Source: WTFV01 sp965200895 | Lineage (GTDB): Bacteria > Acidobacteriota > Vicinamibacteria > Vicinamibacterales > UBA8438 | Length of the DNA stretch: 64,000 bases | Reading direction: 5' to 3' | Assembly: GCA_965200895.1 (NCBI GenBank) | Contig: CBDAVM010000003.1 | Coordinates: 1 to 64,000 of the forward strand | Shown: one piece after another, positions 56,335 to 64,000 of the stretch | How the letters are laid out: every line of letters starts with the position of its first letter | Numbering within the stretch: the first letter of the stretch is position 1 | Notes under the pieces: generated by a model | What the model was told of the DNA's origin: nothing | Seen by the model: only the letters and a program-made list of their open reading frames with translations | Database searches by the model: none | Position numbers and translations under genes: made by a program

Positions 56335-57198
56335 GTGGAGATCGTCACCAGCCGCCGGAACGTGCTCGTCGCGCGCTTCCGATTCGCGCTCGACTCGAAA
56401 CGCCGCTCCCGTACCCATCTGCTGCTCGCCGGGCGGCGCCTGATCGACGACGCCCGGCGAGCGGGCGTCGTCATCGAAACCGTGGTCGTCACCGCCGAAG
56501 CCGTCCGGCGCGGCGACGCCGCCATCACGGGGCTGGTCGCAGGCTTCGCCCGCGACGGCGTACGCGTCGCAGCGTGCTCCGGGCAGGTGATGGCGGCCCT
56601 CACCCCGCTGCGGTCCCCGGCGAGCGCGGTCGCGCTCGCCCGCCATCGCCCACCCTCCATCGACGATGTGCTCGCTCGCGCGCCGCACGGATGTCTTCTC
56701 GCACCGGTCGGGGTGCAGGACCCGGGCAACCTCGGGGCCGTCATCCGGGCGGCCGAAGCGGCCGGCGCCGGCGGCGTCGTCGTCACCGGAGCCGCTGCCG
56801 ACCCGTTCGGATGGAAGGCGCTGCGCGGCGCCATGGGCAGCACCTTCCGGCTTCCGGTCGCGGACGCGGAAGCGCAGGACGATCGGTCGCCGCAGGTACG
56901 GCTTCCGGGCGGGGACGCGGAAGCGCAGAACGACGACCTGCTGCAGCGGGCCCGGCGGGCGGGCTGCACGGTCCTGTCGGCGGCGCCCCGGGGCGGCCGG
57001 TCGATATACGATCTCGACCTGACGCGACCACTGCTGATCCTGATCGGCGGCGAGGGGGCCGGCGTCCAGCGGGCGCTCGCCGAAACCGCGGACGCTGTGG
57101 TGTCGATCCCGATGGCCCCGGGCGTGGAGTCGCTCAACGCGGCGGTAGCGGCCGGCGTGCTCGCCTACGAGGTTCGCCGCCAGCGGACGGCCGTATGA
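56335..57198 (+). CDS. SpoU/TrmH family RNA 2'-O-methyltransferase
   Basis: A 287-aa SPOUT methyltransferase. Motif 1 GVQDPGNLGAVIRAAEA, motif 2 LIGGEGAG and motif 3 IPMAPGVESLNAAVAAGVL are complete; an N-terminal substrate-binding domain precedes them. It methylates ribose in rRNA or tRNA. Between motifs 1 and 2 there is an in-frame tandem duplication of 17 residues (51 bp at 56848-56949). GTG at 56335 is the most 5' plausible start. Its TGA overlaps the ATG of rarA. Confidence 0.9.
   Translation: MEIVTSRRNVLVARFRFALDSKRRSRTHLLLAGRRLIDDARRAGVVIETVVVTAEAVRRGDAAITGLVAGFARDGVRVAACSGQVMAALTPLRSPASAVALARHRPPSIDDVLARAPHGCLLAPVGVQDPGNLGAVIRAAEAAGAGGVVVTGAAADPFGWKALRGAMGSTFRLPVADAEAQDDRSPQVRLPGGDAEAQNDDLLQRARRAGCTVLSAAPRGGRSIYDLDLTRPLLILIGGEGAGVQRALAETADAVVSIPMAPGVESLNAAVAAGVLAYEVRRQRTAV
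56848..56949. repeat. In-frame 51-bp tandem duplication in SpoU gene
   Basis: Two near-identical 51-bp units, the first beginning at 56848 and the second at 56899, each starting CGGCTTCCGG. They encode RLPVADAEAQDD and RLPGGDAEAQND with partly different ends. The insertion is between motifs 1 and 2 of the methyltransferase. Confidence 0.88.
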
Positions 57199-58811
57199 AA
57201 TCAGGCCACCTGTTCGAGACGACGGCGCCGGAGCGGGCCGCCGCCGGGAGACCCGTCCCGCCGGAGCGGGCGGCGGCCGGAGCGCCGCTCGCCGAGCGGA
57301 TGCGCCCGCGTTCGTTCGACGAGCTCGTGGGCCAGCACGAGCTGCTCGCGCCAGGCCAGCCCCTGCGCGCGGCGATCGAGCGCGACGCCCTGCAGTCGAT
57401 CATCCTCTGGGGTCCGCCCGGCACCGGCAAGACGACCATCGCGCGCCTGATTGCGACGATCACCCGCGCACGCTTCATCGCGTTCAGCGCCGTGCTGTCC
57501 GGCATCCGGGACATCCGCGCGGTGATGACCGAGGCCGAGGCCGCCCGCCGCGAGCTGGGCCGGCGCACGATCCTCTTCGTCGACGAGATCCACCGCTTCA
57601 ACAAGGCGCAGCAGGACGCCTTCCTGCCGCGGGTCGAGGCTGGCGACATCGTGCTGATCGGCGCGACCACCGAGAACCCGTCGTTCGAGGTCAACGCGGC
57701 GCTGCTGTCGCGCTCGAAGGTCTTCGTCCTGCAACCCCTGACCGCGGACGAAACGGTGCGCATCCTGCGGCGCGCGCTCGACGATCGGGAGCGGGGCCTC
57801 GGCGCGGCGCTGGCCGCCGACGACGACGCGCTGGCCGCCATCGCGCGCCACGCCAACGGCGACGCGCGGGTGGCGTTGAACCTGCTGGAGCTGGCCGCGA
57901 CCCTGGCCGGACGGCCCGACCCGCCCGCGCCGGACAGGACGGACCAACGGCGCGACCCGCCGGACGACACGGACGTTCCGGCCCCGGCGGACGGCGCCGC
58001 CAGCGGGCCGGCCCGCATCGACCGGGCCCTGCTGGCGCGGGCCCTCCAGCACCGGGCGCTGCTCTACGACAAGTCCGGCGAGGAGCACTTCAACCTGATC
58101 TCGGCGCTCCACAAGTCGCTGCGCAACAGCGACCCCGACGCCGGCGTCTACTGGCTCGCGCGCATGGTCGAGGCGGGCGAGGACCCGCTGTACATCGCCC
58201 GCCGCCTGGTCCGTTTCGCCTCCGAGGACGTCGGCAACGCCGACCCGGCGGCGCTGACCGTGGCCGTCGCGGCCAAGGAGGCGGTCCACTTCATCGGCAT
58301 GCCGGAGGGCAACACCGCCCTGGCGCAGGCCGTGGCCTACCTCGCCACGGCGCCGAAGAGCAACGCGGTCCACGCCGCCTATGCAGGCGCAGCGGCCGAC
58401 GCGCGCGAGCAGGCGGCCGAGCCGGTCCCGCTCCACCTGCGCAATGCGCCGACGCGCCTGATGAAGTCGCTCGACTACGGCCGGGGCTACGCCTACGCCC
58501 ACGACGACCCGGACGGCGTCGCCGCCATGGACTGCCTGCCGCCGTCGCTCGCCGGACGACGCTACTACCGTCCGACCTCGCGCGGGTTCGAGAAGGAGAT
58601 CGCCCGCCGCCTCGACGCCTGGCGGACCCTGAAGCAGTCGAAGCGGCGGACGTCGGACGAAGCGCCGGGCCCGCGCGACCGCCGCGCGGACGCATCGACC
58701 GACGGGAGACCCGGAGCACGGGACGGACGGCGCCAATCTGTCGGGCGGGTCGCCCCCGGAGACGGGACGCCCCCCGGCGCCGGCGGGCGCCATACCCGCG
58801 AGGACATCTGA
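57195..58811 (+). CDS. rarA: Replication-associated recombination protein A
   Basis: A 538-aa AAA+ ATPase (RarA/MgsA, WRNIP1 family). Walker A GPPGTGKT is at residues 73-80, Walker B ILFVDEIHRFNKAQQDAFLP at 125-144, and the conserved RarA helical domain AVYLARMVEAGEDP-type segment follows. A Pro/Asp-rich insert of about 35 residues separates the AAA+ and C-terminal domains, and the C-terminus has an extra basic tail. Acts at stalled forks. The ATG at 57195 overlaps the upstream stop (ATGA). Confidence 0.94.
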   Translation: MKSGHLFETTAPERAAAGRPVPPERAAAGAPLAERMRPRSFDELVGQHELLAPGQPLRAAIERDALQSIILWGPPGTGKTTIARLIATITRARFIAFSAVLSGIRDIRAVMTEAEAARRELGRRTILFVDEIHRFNKAQQDAFLPRVEAGDIVLIGATTENPSFEVNAALLSRSKVFVLQPLTADETVRILRRALDDRERGLGAALAADDDALAAIARHANGDARVALNLLELAATLAGRPDPPAPDRTDQRRDPPDDTDVPAPADGAASGPARIDRALLARALQHRALLYDKSGEEHFNLISALHKSLRNSDPDAGVYWLARMVEAGEDPLYIARRLVRFASEDVGNADPAALTVAVAAKEAVHFIGMPEGNTALAQAVAYLATAPKSNAVHAAYAGAAADAREQAAEPVPLHLRNAPTRLMKSLDYGRGYAYAHDDPDGVAAMDCLPPSLAGRRYYRPTSRGFEKEIARRLDAWRTLKQSKRRTSDEAPGPRDRRADASTDGRPGARDGRRQSVGRVAPGDGTPPGAGGRHTREDI

Positions 58812-58814
58812 CCG

Positions 58815-58985
58815 ATGCCTCGGATCCTCTACTACCTGGGCCGTGGACTCCAGCTCCTCGGCATGTGGCTGCTGCTGGTCGCGATCGTCACCGCCGGCCC
58901 GCTCGGCCCGAGCCCGCGCATCTTCGGCGCCGGCGTCGGCGTCTTCGTCATCGGCTGGTTCCTCGTCAAACGCGTCGTCGGGTAA
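58815..58985 (+). CDS. Small membrane protein, 56 aa
   Basis: MPRILYYLGRGLQLLGMWLL... encodes 56 aa with two hydrophobic helices separated by GPLGPSPR. It starts 4 bp after the rarA stop and its own ATG is at 58815, so it is probably co-transcribed. No family was recognised. The short open frame, hydrophobicity and coupling with rarA support a real gene. Confidence 0.65.
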   Translation: MPRILYYLGRGLQLLGMWLLLVAIVTAGPLGPSPRIFGAGVGVFVIGWFLVKRVVG

Positions 58986-59039
58986 GCGTGGCAGGCAACC
59001 GGCGTCGTGTATTCCGCGCCACCGCGAACGCCGCGCGGG

Positions 59040-60743
59040 CTACTGTCCGCGCAGGGCGAAAGCGTACAGCGCATGGCCGGCGATGACCGCGACGTACTGC
59101 CGACCGTCCACCGCATAGGTCATCGGGCCGTTGTTGATCTGACCGCCGAGGCTCGCCCGCCAGAGCAGGTCGCCGGTGCGGGCGTCGAGAGCCTGGAAAT
59201 AGCCGGAGCGGGCGCCGGTGAAAAGCACGTCCGAGACGGTGGTCAGGATGCCGCTGCTCGTCACGTCGGTCATCTCGAACTTCCAGCGCGGCTCGCCGGT
59301 CAGCGCGTCCAGCGCCACCACGGCGCCGCTGCCGGCCGCGGCGGTCCAGGTGTTGACGGGGCCGCGAGTCAGCCCCGGCACCGTCGGCGCGTCGGGAGCC
59401 GGCGCGAACGTCCGCGGCCGACCGCCGACGAAGGGCCGCCCGGGGGCGTACTCCTGGGGCCGGGCGTCGAAGACCGACGCATAGGACTCCCAGGCCGGGA
59501 TGTACATCATCCCGGTCCGCGGATTGTAGGATGGCGAGTACCAGTTCGTGCCCCCCTGCACGCCGGGATAGGTCGGCGCCCCCGGCGGCTGGGGCGTCTC
59601 GATCGGCCGCCCGTTGTCGTCGAGCCCCTCAGCCCAGTTCACCGTCACGAACGGCCGCCCGGTCAGGAACCGCCCCGTGGTTCGATCCAGCACGTAGTAG
59701 AACCCGTTGCGGTTGGCCCAGAGCATCGCCTTCAGGGTGACGCCGTCGCGCTCGAAATCCGCCAGCACCGGGATCTGCACCGCGTCGTAGTCGTAGGGAT
59801 CGTTGGGCGTGAACTGGAAGTGCCAACGCAGTTCGCCGGTGTCGGCGTCGAGGGCGACCACCGAATCCGAATAGAGGTTGTCGCCGGGGCGCTGCTCCCG
59901 GTTGAAGTCCGGACCCGGGTTGCCCAGGCCCCAGTACATGAGGTTGAGCTCCGGATCGTACGAACCGGTCAGCCACGCCGCGGCCCCGCCGTGCATCCAC
60001 GCCTCGGGGTCGCAGTACGTCTCCGGGTCCGGCGGGCAGGGCTCCCACGTCTCGTGTCCCGGCTCGCCCGGGGCCGGGATGGTATGGAAGCGCCAGACCT
60101 CCTCCCCGGTCGCCGCATCCAGGGCCGTGATGAAGCCGCGGATGCCGCGGTCCCCGCCTGCGGAGCCGACGATGACCTTGTCGTCGACGACCAGCGGCGC
60201 CAGGGTGAAGGAGTACGCCAGGTGCCGGTCAGCCAGCTCGACGTCCCAGATCTCGGCCCCGGTCGCCGCGTCGAGCGCCACCACGTGCGCGTCGAGGGTG
60301 GCCATGAACACGCGGTCGCCCAGGAGGGCGACACCGCGGTTGTTCGAACCGCAGCAGGCCCGGTGGTCCGGCGGCGTCGCGTAGCTGTAGACCCAGAACA
60401 CGCGTCCGCTCCGCGCATCAAGGGCCACGACGTCGTTGGGCCGCTGCGTCAGGTACATGATCCCGTCGACCACCAGCGGCGTCGACTGCCAGGGACCGAA
60501 CACCGGGGTCTGGTACACCCACTGGAGCTGCAGGTCCTCCACGTTGGCGGGCGTAACCTGGTCCAGCCCGCTGTGGCGCTGACTGGCGTAACTGCCGGAG
60601 TAGGTGAGCCAGTCGGCCGGCGTCCCGGCCGCCGCGCGCAGCCGCTCGAACGAGACGTCCTGCGCCGCCGCGCCGGCGGTGACCACCGCGACGAACATCG
60701 ACGCCAGCACCATCCGCCGCGCCCTCTCCCTGTGTCGCGTCAT
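59040..60743 (-). CDS. PQQ-dependent alcohol dehydrogenase, quinohaemoprotein-type
   Basis: A 567-aa exported quinoprotein with a signal peptide ending GAAAQ. The vicinal Cys pair ACCGSNNR (Cys130-131) and the PQQ-site blocks GDNLYSDSVVALDADTGELRWHFQ, PNDPYDYD and LDRTTGRFLTG mark the methanol/ethanol dehydrogenase family. It oxidises an alcohol in the periplasm with electrons to a cytochrome c. The next upstream gene (60749) encodes such a cytochrome and lies 5 bp away on the same strand, so the two act together. Confidence 0.92.
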   Translation of the reverse strand: MTRHRERARRMVLASMFVAVVTAGAAAQDVSFERLRAAAGTPADWLTYSGSYASQRHSGLDQVTPANVEDLQLQWVYQTPVFGPWQSTPLVVDGIMYLTQRPNDVVALDARSGRVFWVYSYATPPDHRACCGSNNRGVALLGDRVFMATLDAHVVALDAATGAEIWDVELADRHLAYSFTLAPLVVDDKVIVGSAGGDRGIRGFITALDAATGEEVWRFHTIPAPGEPGHETWEPCPPDPETYCDPEAWMHGGAAAWLTGSYDPELNLMYWGLGNPGPDFNREQRPGDNLYSDSVVALDADTGELRWHFQFTPNDPYDYDAVQIPVLADFERDGVTLKAMLWANRNGFYYVLDRTTGRFLTGRPFVTVNWAEGLDDNGRPIETPQPPGAPTYPGVQGGTNWYSPSYNPRTGMMYIPAWESYASVFDARPQEYAPGRPFVGGRPRTFAPAPDAPTVPGLTRGPVNTWTAAAGSGAVVALDALTGEPRWKFEMTDVTSSGILTTVSDVLFTGARSGYFQALDARTGDLLWRASLGGQINNGPMTYAVDGRQYVAVIAGHALYAFALRGQ

Positions 60744-60748
60744 CTGCC

Positions 60749-61594
60749 TCAGCCTTTCAGGGACACGAGATACGCCAGCAGATCCGCCAGCTCCGCCGGG
60801 TCGAGCCGCTCGCCGTAGGCGGGCATCGGCGATTGGGTGATCACCCGCAGCTCGCGCAGGTTGGCCTTGTCGAACGACCGCAGACGGGCGTCGTCGTCGA
60901 GGATCTGCACCGTGTAGGTGTCCTCGTTCAGGCGCCGGCCGGTGATGCGCGCACCGTCCGTCGTCAGCACCTCGACCGGGCGATCGATGGGCCGCATCGT
61001 GCCGCTGGGATCGAGCAGCGAACGCCGCAGTGCGCTCAGTGGACGCAGGGCGCCGATCCGCGTCAGGTCCGGGCCGGTACGGAGGCCGCGACCCGCCACG
61101 CGGTGGCAGCGCAGGCAGTCGCCCGCCCCCTCGAAGACCGTCCGCCCGCGCGCCACGTCGCCGAGGGTGGCGGCGTCGATCTCGTAGGTCATGTTGCGCA
61201 GGTACGCCACGATGCCGGTCATCTCCGCCGTGTCGAGATCGAAGGCCAGCATGCCGGTGCCGGGGATGCCGTCACGGATGAGCTGGACGAGCTCGCGGTC
61301 GAGCGCCGCCCGGCGCAGCGGCCCGCCCCGCAGATCGACCCCGGCAACGCCGGCGCCGTCCTCGCCGTGGCACGCCGCGCACTGTTCCCGGTACACGGCG
61401 CGGCCGTACTCGATGTCGGCCGGCTCGTACTCGGTGTGATCCTGGGCGCGGGCCGGACCGCTGCATGCCATCAGCCACAGCGCCGCGCCCACGACCACCC
61501 GCCAACGACCGCCCGGCTGCCCGGTTCGCCTCGAGGATGCGCCGCGGCGCGATCCGCCGTCCGCGACCACCCGCCAACGACTGCATGGTTGCAT
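60749..61594 (-). CDS. Dihaem cytochrome c, likely lipoprotein
   Basis: A 281-aa cytochrome c with two CxxCH motifs (CAACH and CLRCH) in two domains, followed by a PQQ-dehydrogenase-linked C-terminal extension. A membrane-anchoring segment ends LWLMAC, a lipobox-like LMAC, so it may be a lipoprotein that passes electrons from the neighbouring dehydrogenase. The start is uncertain: ATG at 61594 with GAGGG upstream, or a later GTG. The N-terminus carries an 18-bp direct repeat (72-bp period) encoding RWRVV. Confidence 0.85.
   Translation of the reverse strand: MQPCSRWRVVADGGSRRGASSRRTGQPGGRWRVVVGAALWLMACSGPARAQDHTEYEPADIEYGRAVYREQCAACHGEDGAGVAGVDLRGGPLRRAALDRELVQLIRDGIPGTGMLAFDLDTAEMTGIVAYLRNMTYEIDAATLGDVARGRTVFEGAGDCLRCHRVAGRGLRTGPDLTRIGALRPLSALRRSLLDPSGTMRPIDRPVEVLTTDGARITGRRLNEDTYTVQILDDDARLRSFDKANLRELRVITQSPMPAYGERLDPAELADLLAYLVSLKG
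61492..61581. repeat. 18-bp direct repeat, 72-bp period
   Basis: CGACCACCCGCCAACGAC at 61492-61509 and again at 61564-61581. The period is 24 codons, so the N-terminal frame of the cytochrome gene is kept. Confidence 0.9.
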
Positions 61595-61721
61595 GGGACT
61601 GCCCTCTGCCGCATTGTAGATCCGGATCGGCGGGACTGGCGCCCGCTCTGACCGGGACGCGCACGGGGCCGCTGGCGGTCCGGTGGAACCGTGGGCGCCG
61701 ACCGCGCGTCAGTACGGAGAC

Positions 61722-64000
61722 ATGAGGATGACGATGCACAATCGCAGCCGGCGGGTCGGTCTGCTCGCGGCGCTGGTTGTCACGGGCCTTGCCGGGGGGG
61801 CCGGCGGCGAACAGGAGACGCCGCGCTTCACCGCCGGGGTGGAGCTGGCGCGCCTCGACGTCGAGGTCACCGACGCGCAGGGCCGGCCCCTCCGCGACCT
61901 GCGGGCGGACGAGGTGGAAGTGATGGAGGGCGGCGTGCGGCGGCCCGTCGTCCTCCTGCAGCACGTACACGCCCCGCGCGGCTCGTACGCCGACGCCGCG
62001 CGACGCACCATGGGCGGCGAGGTCTCCACCAACCAGGGCGCCCCGCGCGGCCGGCTGTACGCCTTCGTGTTCGACCAGGCGCACATCGCGCCGCGCAACG
62101 AGCAGGCGGCCCGCCGCGCGGTGGAGCGGTTCGTGCGCACGCGGGTCCGCCCCGGCGACCGGGTGGCGCTCTACGGCCTGCCGGGGCCGGGCGCGCGCGT
62201 GGGTTTCACCAGCGACGTCGGTCGCGTGCTGGCGGCCCTGCCGAATCTGGCGGGAGATCGGGACCCGGCGTACTTCACCAGCATCGGCGAGCTGCGGGAT
62301 TTCGAGGCCTACGAGATCGACCGGGGCAACCAGGAGATCCTCCAGCAGGTGCTGCTGCGCCTGGCCGCCGATTCCGGCGTCGGCGCCACCGCGCTGGACA
62401 TCCGCGACGCCGCCCGCGAGGTGATCAGCCGGGCCGACTTCCGGGCGCGCCAGTTCCTCACCACGTTCGCCGACCTGGTCGCCGGGCTGCGGTTCATCGA
62501 GGGACGCAAGGATGTGGTGCTGATCTCGGAAGGCTTCCACCCCGACAATGTCGGCCGCGATCTCGAACGCGTGGCGGCCGCCGCGGCGCAGTCGTACAGC
62601 GCCGTCCACGCCCTCGACATCAACCGGCGCGAATCGGGCATCGAGCAACGCACGTTCTTCGGCGGCCAGCGGTTCACGGCGATCCAGAACCGCGTGTCGC
62701 CGCTCGGCACGCTGGCCGCCGAAACCGACGGCGAGCTGTTCGGGTCGGCCGCCAGCCGGCTCGACAGCGTGCTCGAGCGCATCGGGGGCCGGTCGGAGGA
62801 CTATTACGTGGTCGGCTTCGAGCCGCCCCCGGACGAGGACCGCGACCCGGAGGCGTACCGGCGGGTCACGGTCCTCGTCGCCCGTCCGGGCGCGCGCGTG
62901 CGCACCCGCACCGGGTACGCGGCGAGCGGCAACGATTCGGTGGTCCGCGGGCGCCGGCAGGCCATCGACGCGGCGCTGGCCGCGCCGTTCACCATGCAGG
63001 GCCTGCGGGTGGAGTACACGACCTACGTGCTGCGCGGCGACGCGCCCGGCCGGAGCCGCGTCGTCCTGAGCCTGCACGCCGAGCTGCCGCTCGCCGCCGC
63101 CCGCGCGGGCGGCGCGGCCGACCTCGTGTTCGTCGTCCGCGACGCGCGCAGCGGGCAGGCGGTGGCGAGCGGGACCGACGTCATCGCCCTGCCGGCCGCG
63201 CCGTCACCGGGGCGCCGATCCGGCCGCGGCTCCTACCGGGTGCAGTTCGATGCGCCGCCCGGCGTCTACCTGATGCGGGCAGTCGTCCGCGAGCCGGGCG
63301 GGCAGATCGGGAGTGCGGACCGGCGGTTCGAGGTCCGCGCGCCGGACGGCGCCGGCGTGTCGGCCGGCGATCTCGTCCTCGGGCCGGCGACCGACCCGTT
63401 CCCCGTTCGCGCCGCGGCGTTCACCGAGGACGGTCTCAGCGGCATGCTGGAGCTGTACGGCGAGGCGGCCGCCCTCCGGACGGTCGACGTCGAGCTCTCG
63501 TTCCGCTCCTCCCCCGCCGGCGACGACGGCGTGGTAATCCCGCTCGACGTCGCGGACACGGGCCGCGACGGGCGCCGCGTGGTGCGGTTCGAGCTCCCGC
63601 TCGGCGGCGTCCCGGCGGGCCGCTACGCCGCGCAGATCGACGTGCGGCGCAACGGCGAGGCCGTGGCCCGCGTGCGGCGCGAGCTCGACGTCGTGGTCGG
63701 CTCGCGTCCGGACGCCGCGCCGGACCGAACGACCGCCGTCCCCGCGACCGAGATCCTGCGCGGCCTGCTGGCCATCCGCTACCTGGCCGCCCTCGGTCCC
63801 GTCGCCGGACGACCGGCCGACGCGGCGGCGCTGGCCCGCGCACGGGAGAACGACTGGGACGGCGCGACCGCGCTGCTGGCCGCGGCGGGCGACGGCTCTG
63901 CATCCGAAGCCTCCGTCGGCAGGCTCGCCCTGCGGGGGCTGGCGCGGTTCGCGGGCGGGGACCACACGGGCGCCGCCGAAGCGCTGGAAGCGGCGTTCAC
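61722..64000 (+). CDS. VWFA-related acidobacterial domain protein (3' partial)
   Basis: The frame from the ATG at 61722 is open to the right edge, so at least 759 codons. It has a signal peptide (MRMTMHNRSRRVGLLAALVVTG...), then VTDAQGRPLRDLRADEVEVMEGG typical of the TIGR03436 family, a von Willebrand-like fold with SADFRARQFLTTFADLV and KDVVLISEGFHP, and then beta-rich and C-terminal repeat-like regions. GGAG precedes the first ATG; the ATGs at 61728 and 61734 are alternatives. This is the second member of the family in the window. Confidence 0.85.
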   Translation, partial: MRMTMHNRSRRVGLLAALVVTGLAGGAGGEQETPRFTAGVELARLDVEVTDAQGRPLRDLRADEVEVMEGGVRRPVVLLQHVHAPRGSYADAARRTMGGEVSTNQGAPRGRLYAFVFDQAHIAPRNEQAARRAVERFVRTRVRPGDRVALYGLPGPGARVGFTSDVGRVLAALPNLAGDRDPAYFTSIGELRDFEAYEIDRGNQEILQQVLLRLAADSGVGATALDIRDAAREVISRADFRARQFLTTFADLVAGLRFIEGRKDVVLISEGFHPDNVGRDLERVAAAAAQSYSAVHALDINRRESGIEQRTFFGGQRFTAIQNRVSPLGTLAAETDGELFGSAASRLDSVLERIGGRSEDYYVVGFEPPPDEDRDPEAYRRVTVLVARPGARVRTRTGYAASGNDSVVRGRRQAIDAALAAPFTMQGLRVEYTTYVLRGDAPGRSRVVLSLHAELPLAAARAGGAADLVFVVRDARSGQAVASGTDVIALPAAPSPGRRSGRGSYRVQFDAPPGVYLMRAVVREPGGQIGSADRRFEVRAPDGAGVSAGDLVLGPATDPFPVRAAAFTEDGLSGMLELYGEAAALRTVDVELSFRSSPAGDDGVVIPLDVADTGRDGRRVVRFELPLGGVPAGRYAAQIDVRRNGEAVARVRRELDVVVGSRPDAAPDRTTAVPATEILRGLLAIRYLAALGPVAGRPADAAALARARENDWDGATALLAAAGDGSASEASVGRLALRGLARFAGGDHTGAAEALEAAF

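Overview
The window is very GC-rich, densely coded bacterial DNA with many GTG/TTG starts. The gene content points to an Acidobacteriota member, probably of the Vicinamibacteria (inference). The evidence is two genes of the acidobacterial VWFA-related family, two Oar-like TonB-dependent receptors with an N-terminal carboxypeptidase-regulatory-like domain, PDLQGIW-type secreted proteins, a DUF1592/DUF1552 pair, PQQ dehydrogenases, DUF3179 and FG-GAP proteins. It reads as a chromosomal or metagenome-assembled contig: no phage genes, transposase or CRISPR array was seen, and both edges cut genes (amidase on the left, VWFA protein on the right).

Layout. 0-10 kb: amidase fragment, rhodanese, alpha/beta hydrolase, then a minus-strand run of YjbQ, a two-subunit M16 peptidase and a small membrane protein, then a bactofilin-like membrane protein and an acyl-CoA dehydrogenase/FMN reductase pair. 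10-17 kb: a frameshifted leucine-rich-repeat surface protein, a CoA transferase, and a secreted cluster of FG-GAP protein, unknown exported protein and heme/copper monooxygenase-like protein. 17-32 kb is the accessory core: three AAA-ATPase-like/PD-(D/E)XK proteins (two a near-identical tandem duplicate), two tandemly duplicated giant TonB receptors, and three paralogous small membrane coiled-coil genes that share a leader with a covarying hairpin. 32-42 kb: exported oxidative/hydrolytic genes (DUF1592 cytochrome-like, Tat-type DUF1552 with a frameshift, PQQ dehydrogenase, amidohydrolase, CocE-type hydrolase). 42.6-64 kb: MNT-HEPN pair, SLC13 transporter, TatA, DUF3179, then largely housekeeping genes (hpt, a citryl-CoA lyase-like gene, tRNA-Val(CAC), uvrB, DHH phosphoesterase, greA, SpoU methylase, rarA), and finally a PQQ dehydrogenase/cytochrome c pair and a VWFA gene.

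The most unusual part is 17-32 kb. The small coiled-coil genes sit head-to-head with the ATPase-nuclease genes at two of their three positions. Their leaders keep a hairpin with a 5-nt loop although the stem sequence changes, and their coiled coils differ in length by whole repeats. The tandem ATPase-nuclease copies are almost identical except for one block of about 120 bp just before the Walker B-like motif. This may be an undescribed module, but co-function is only inferred. Two genes carry single-base frameshifts, and several carry short in-frame tandem duplications.
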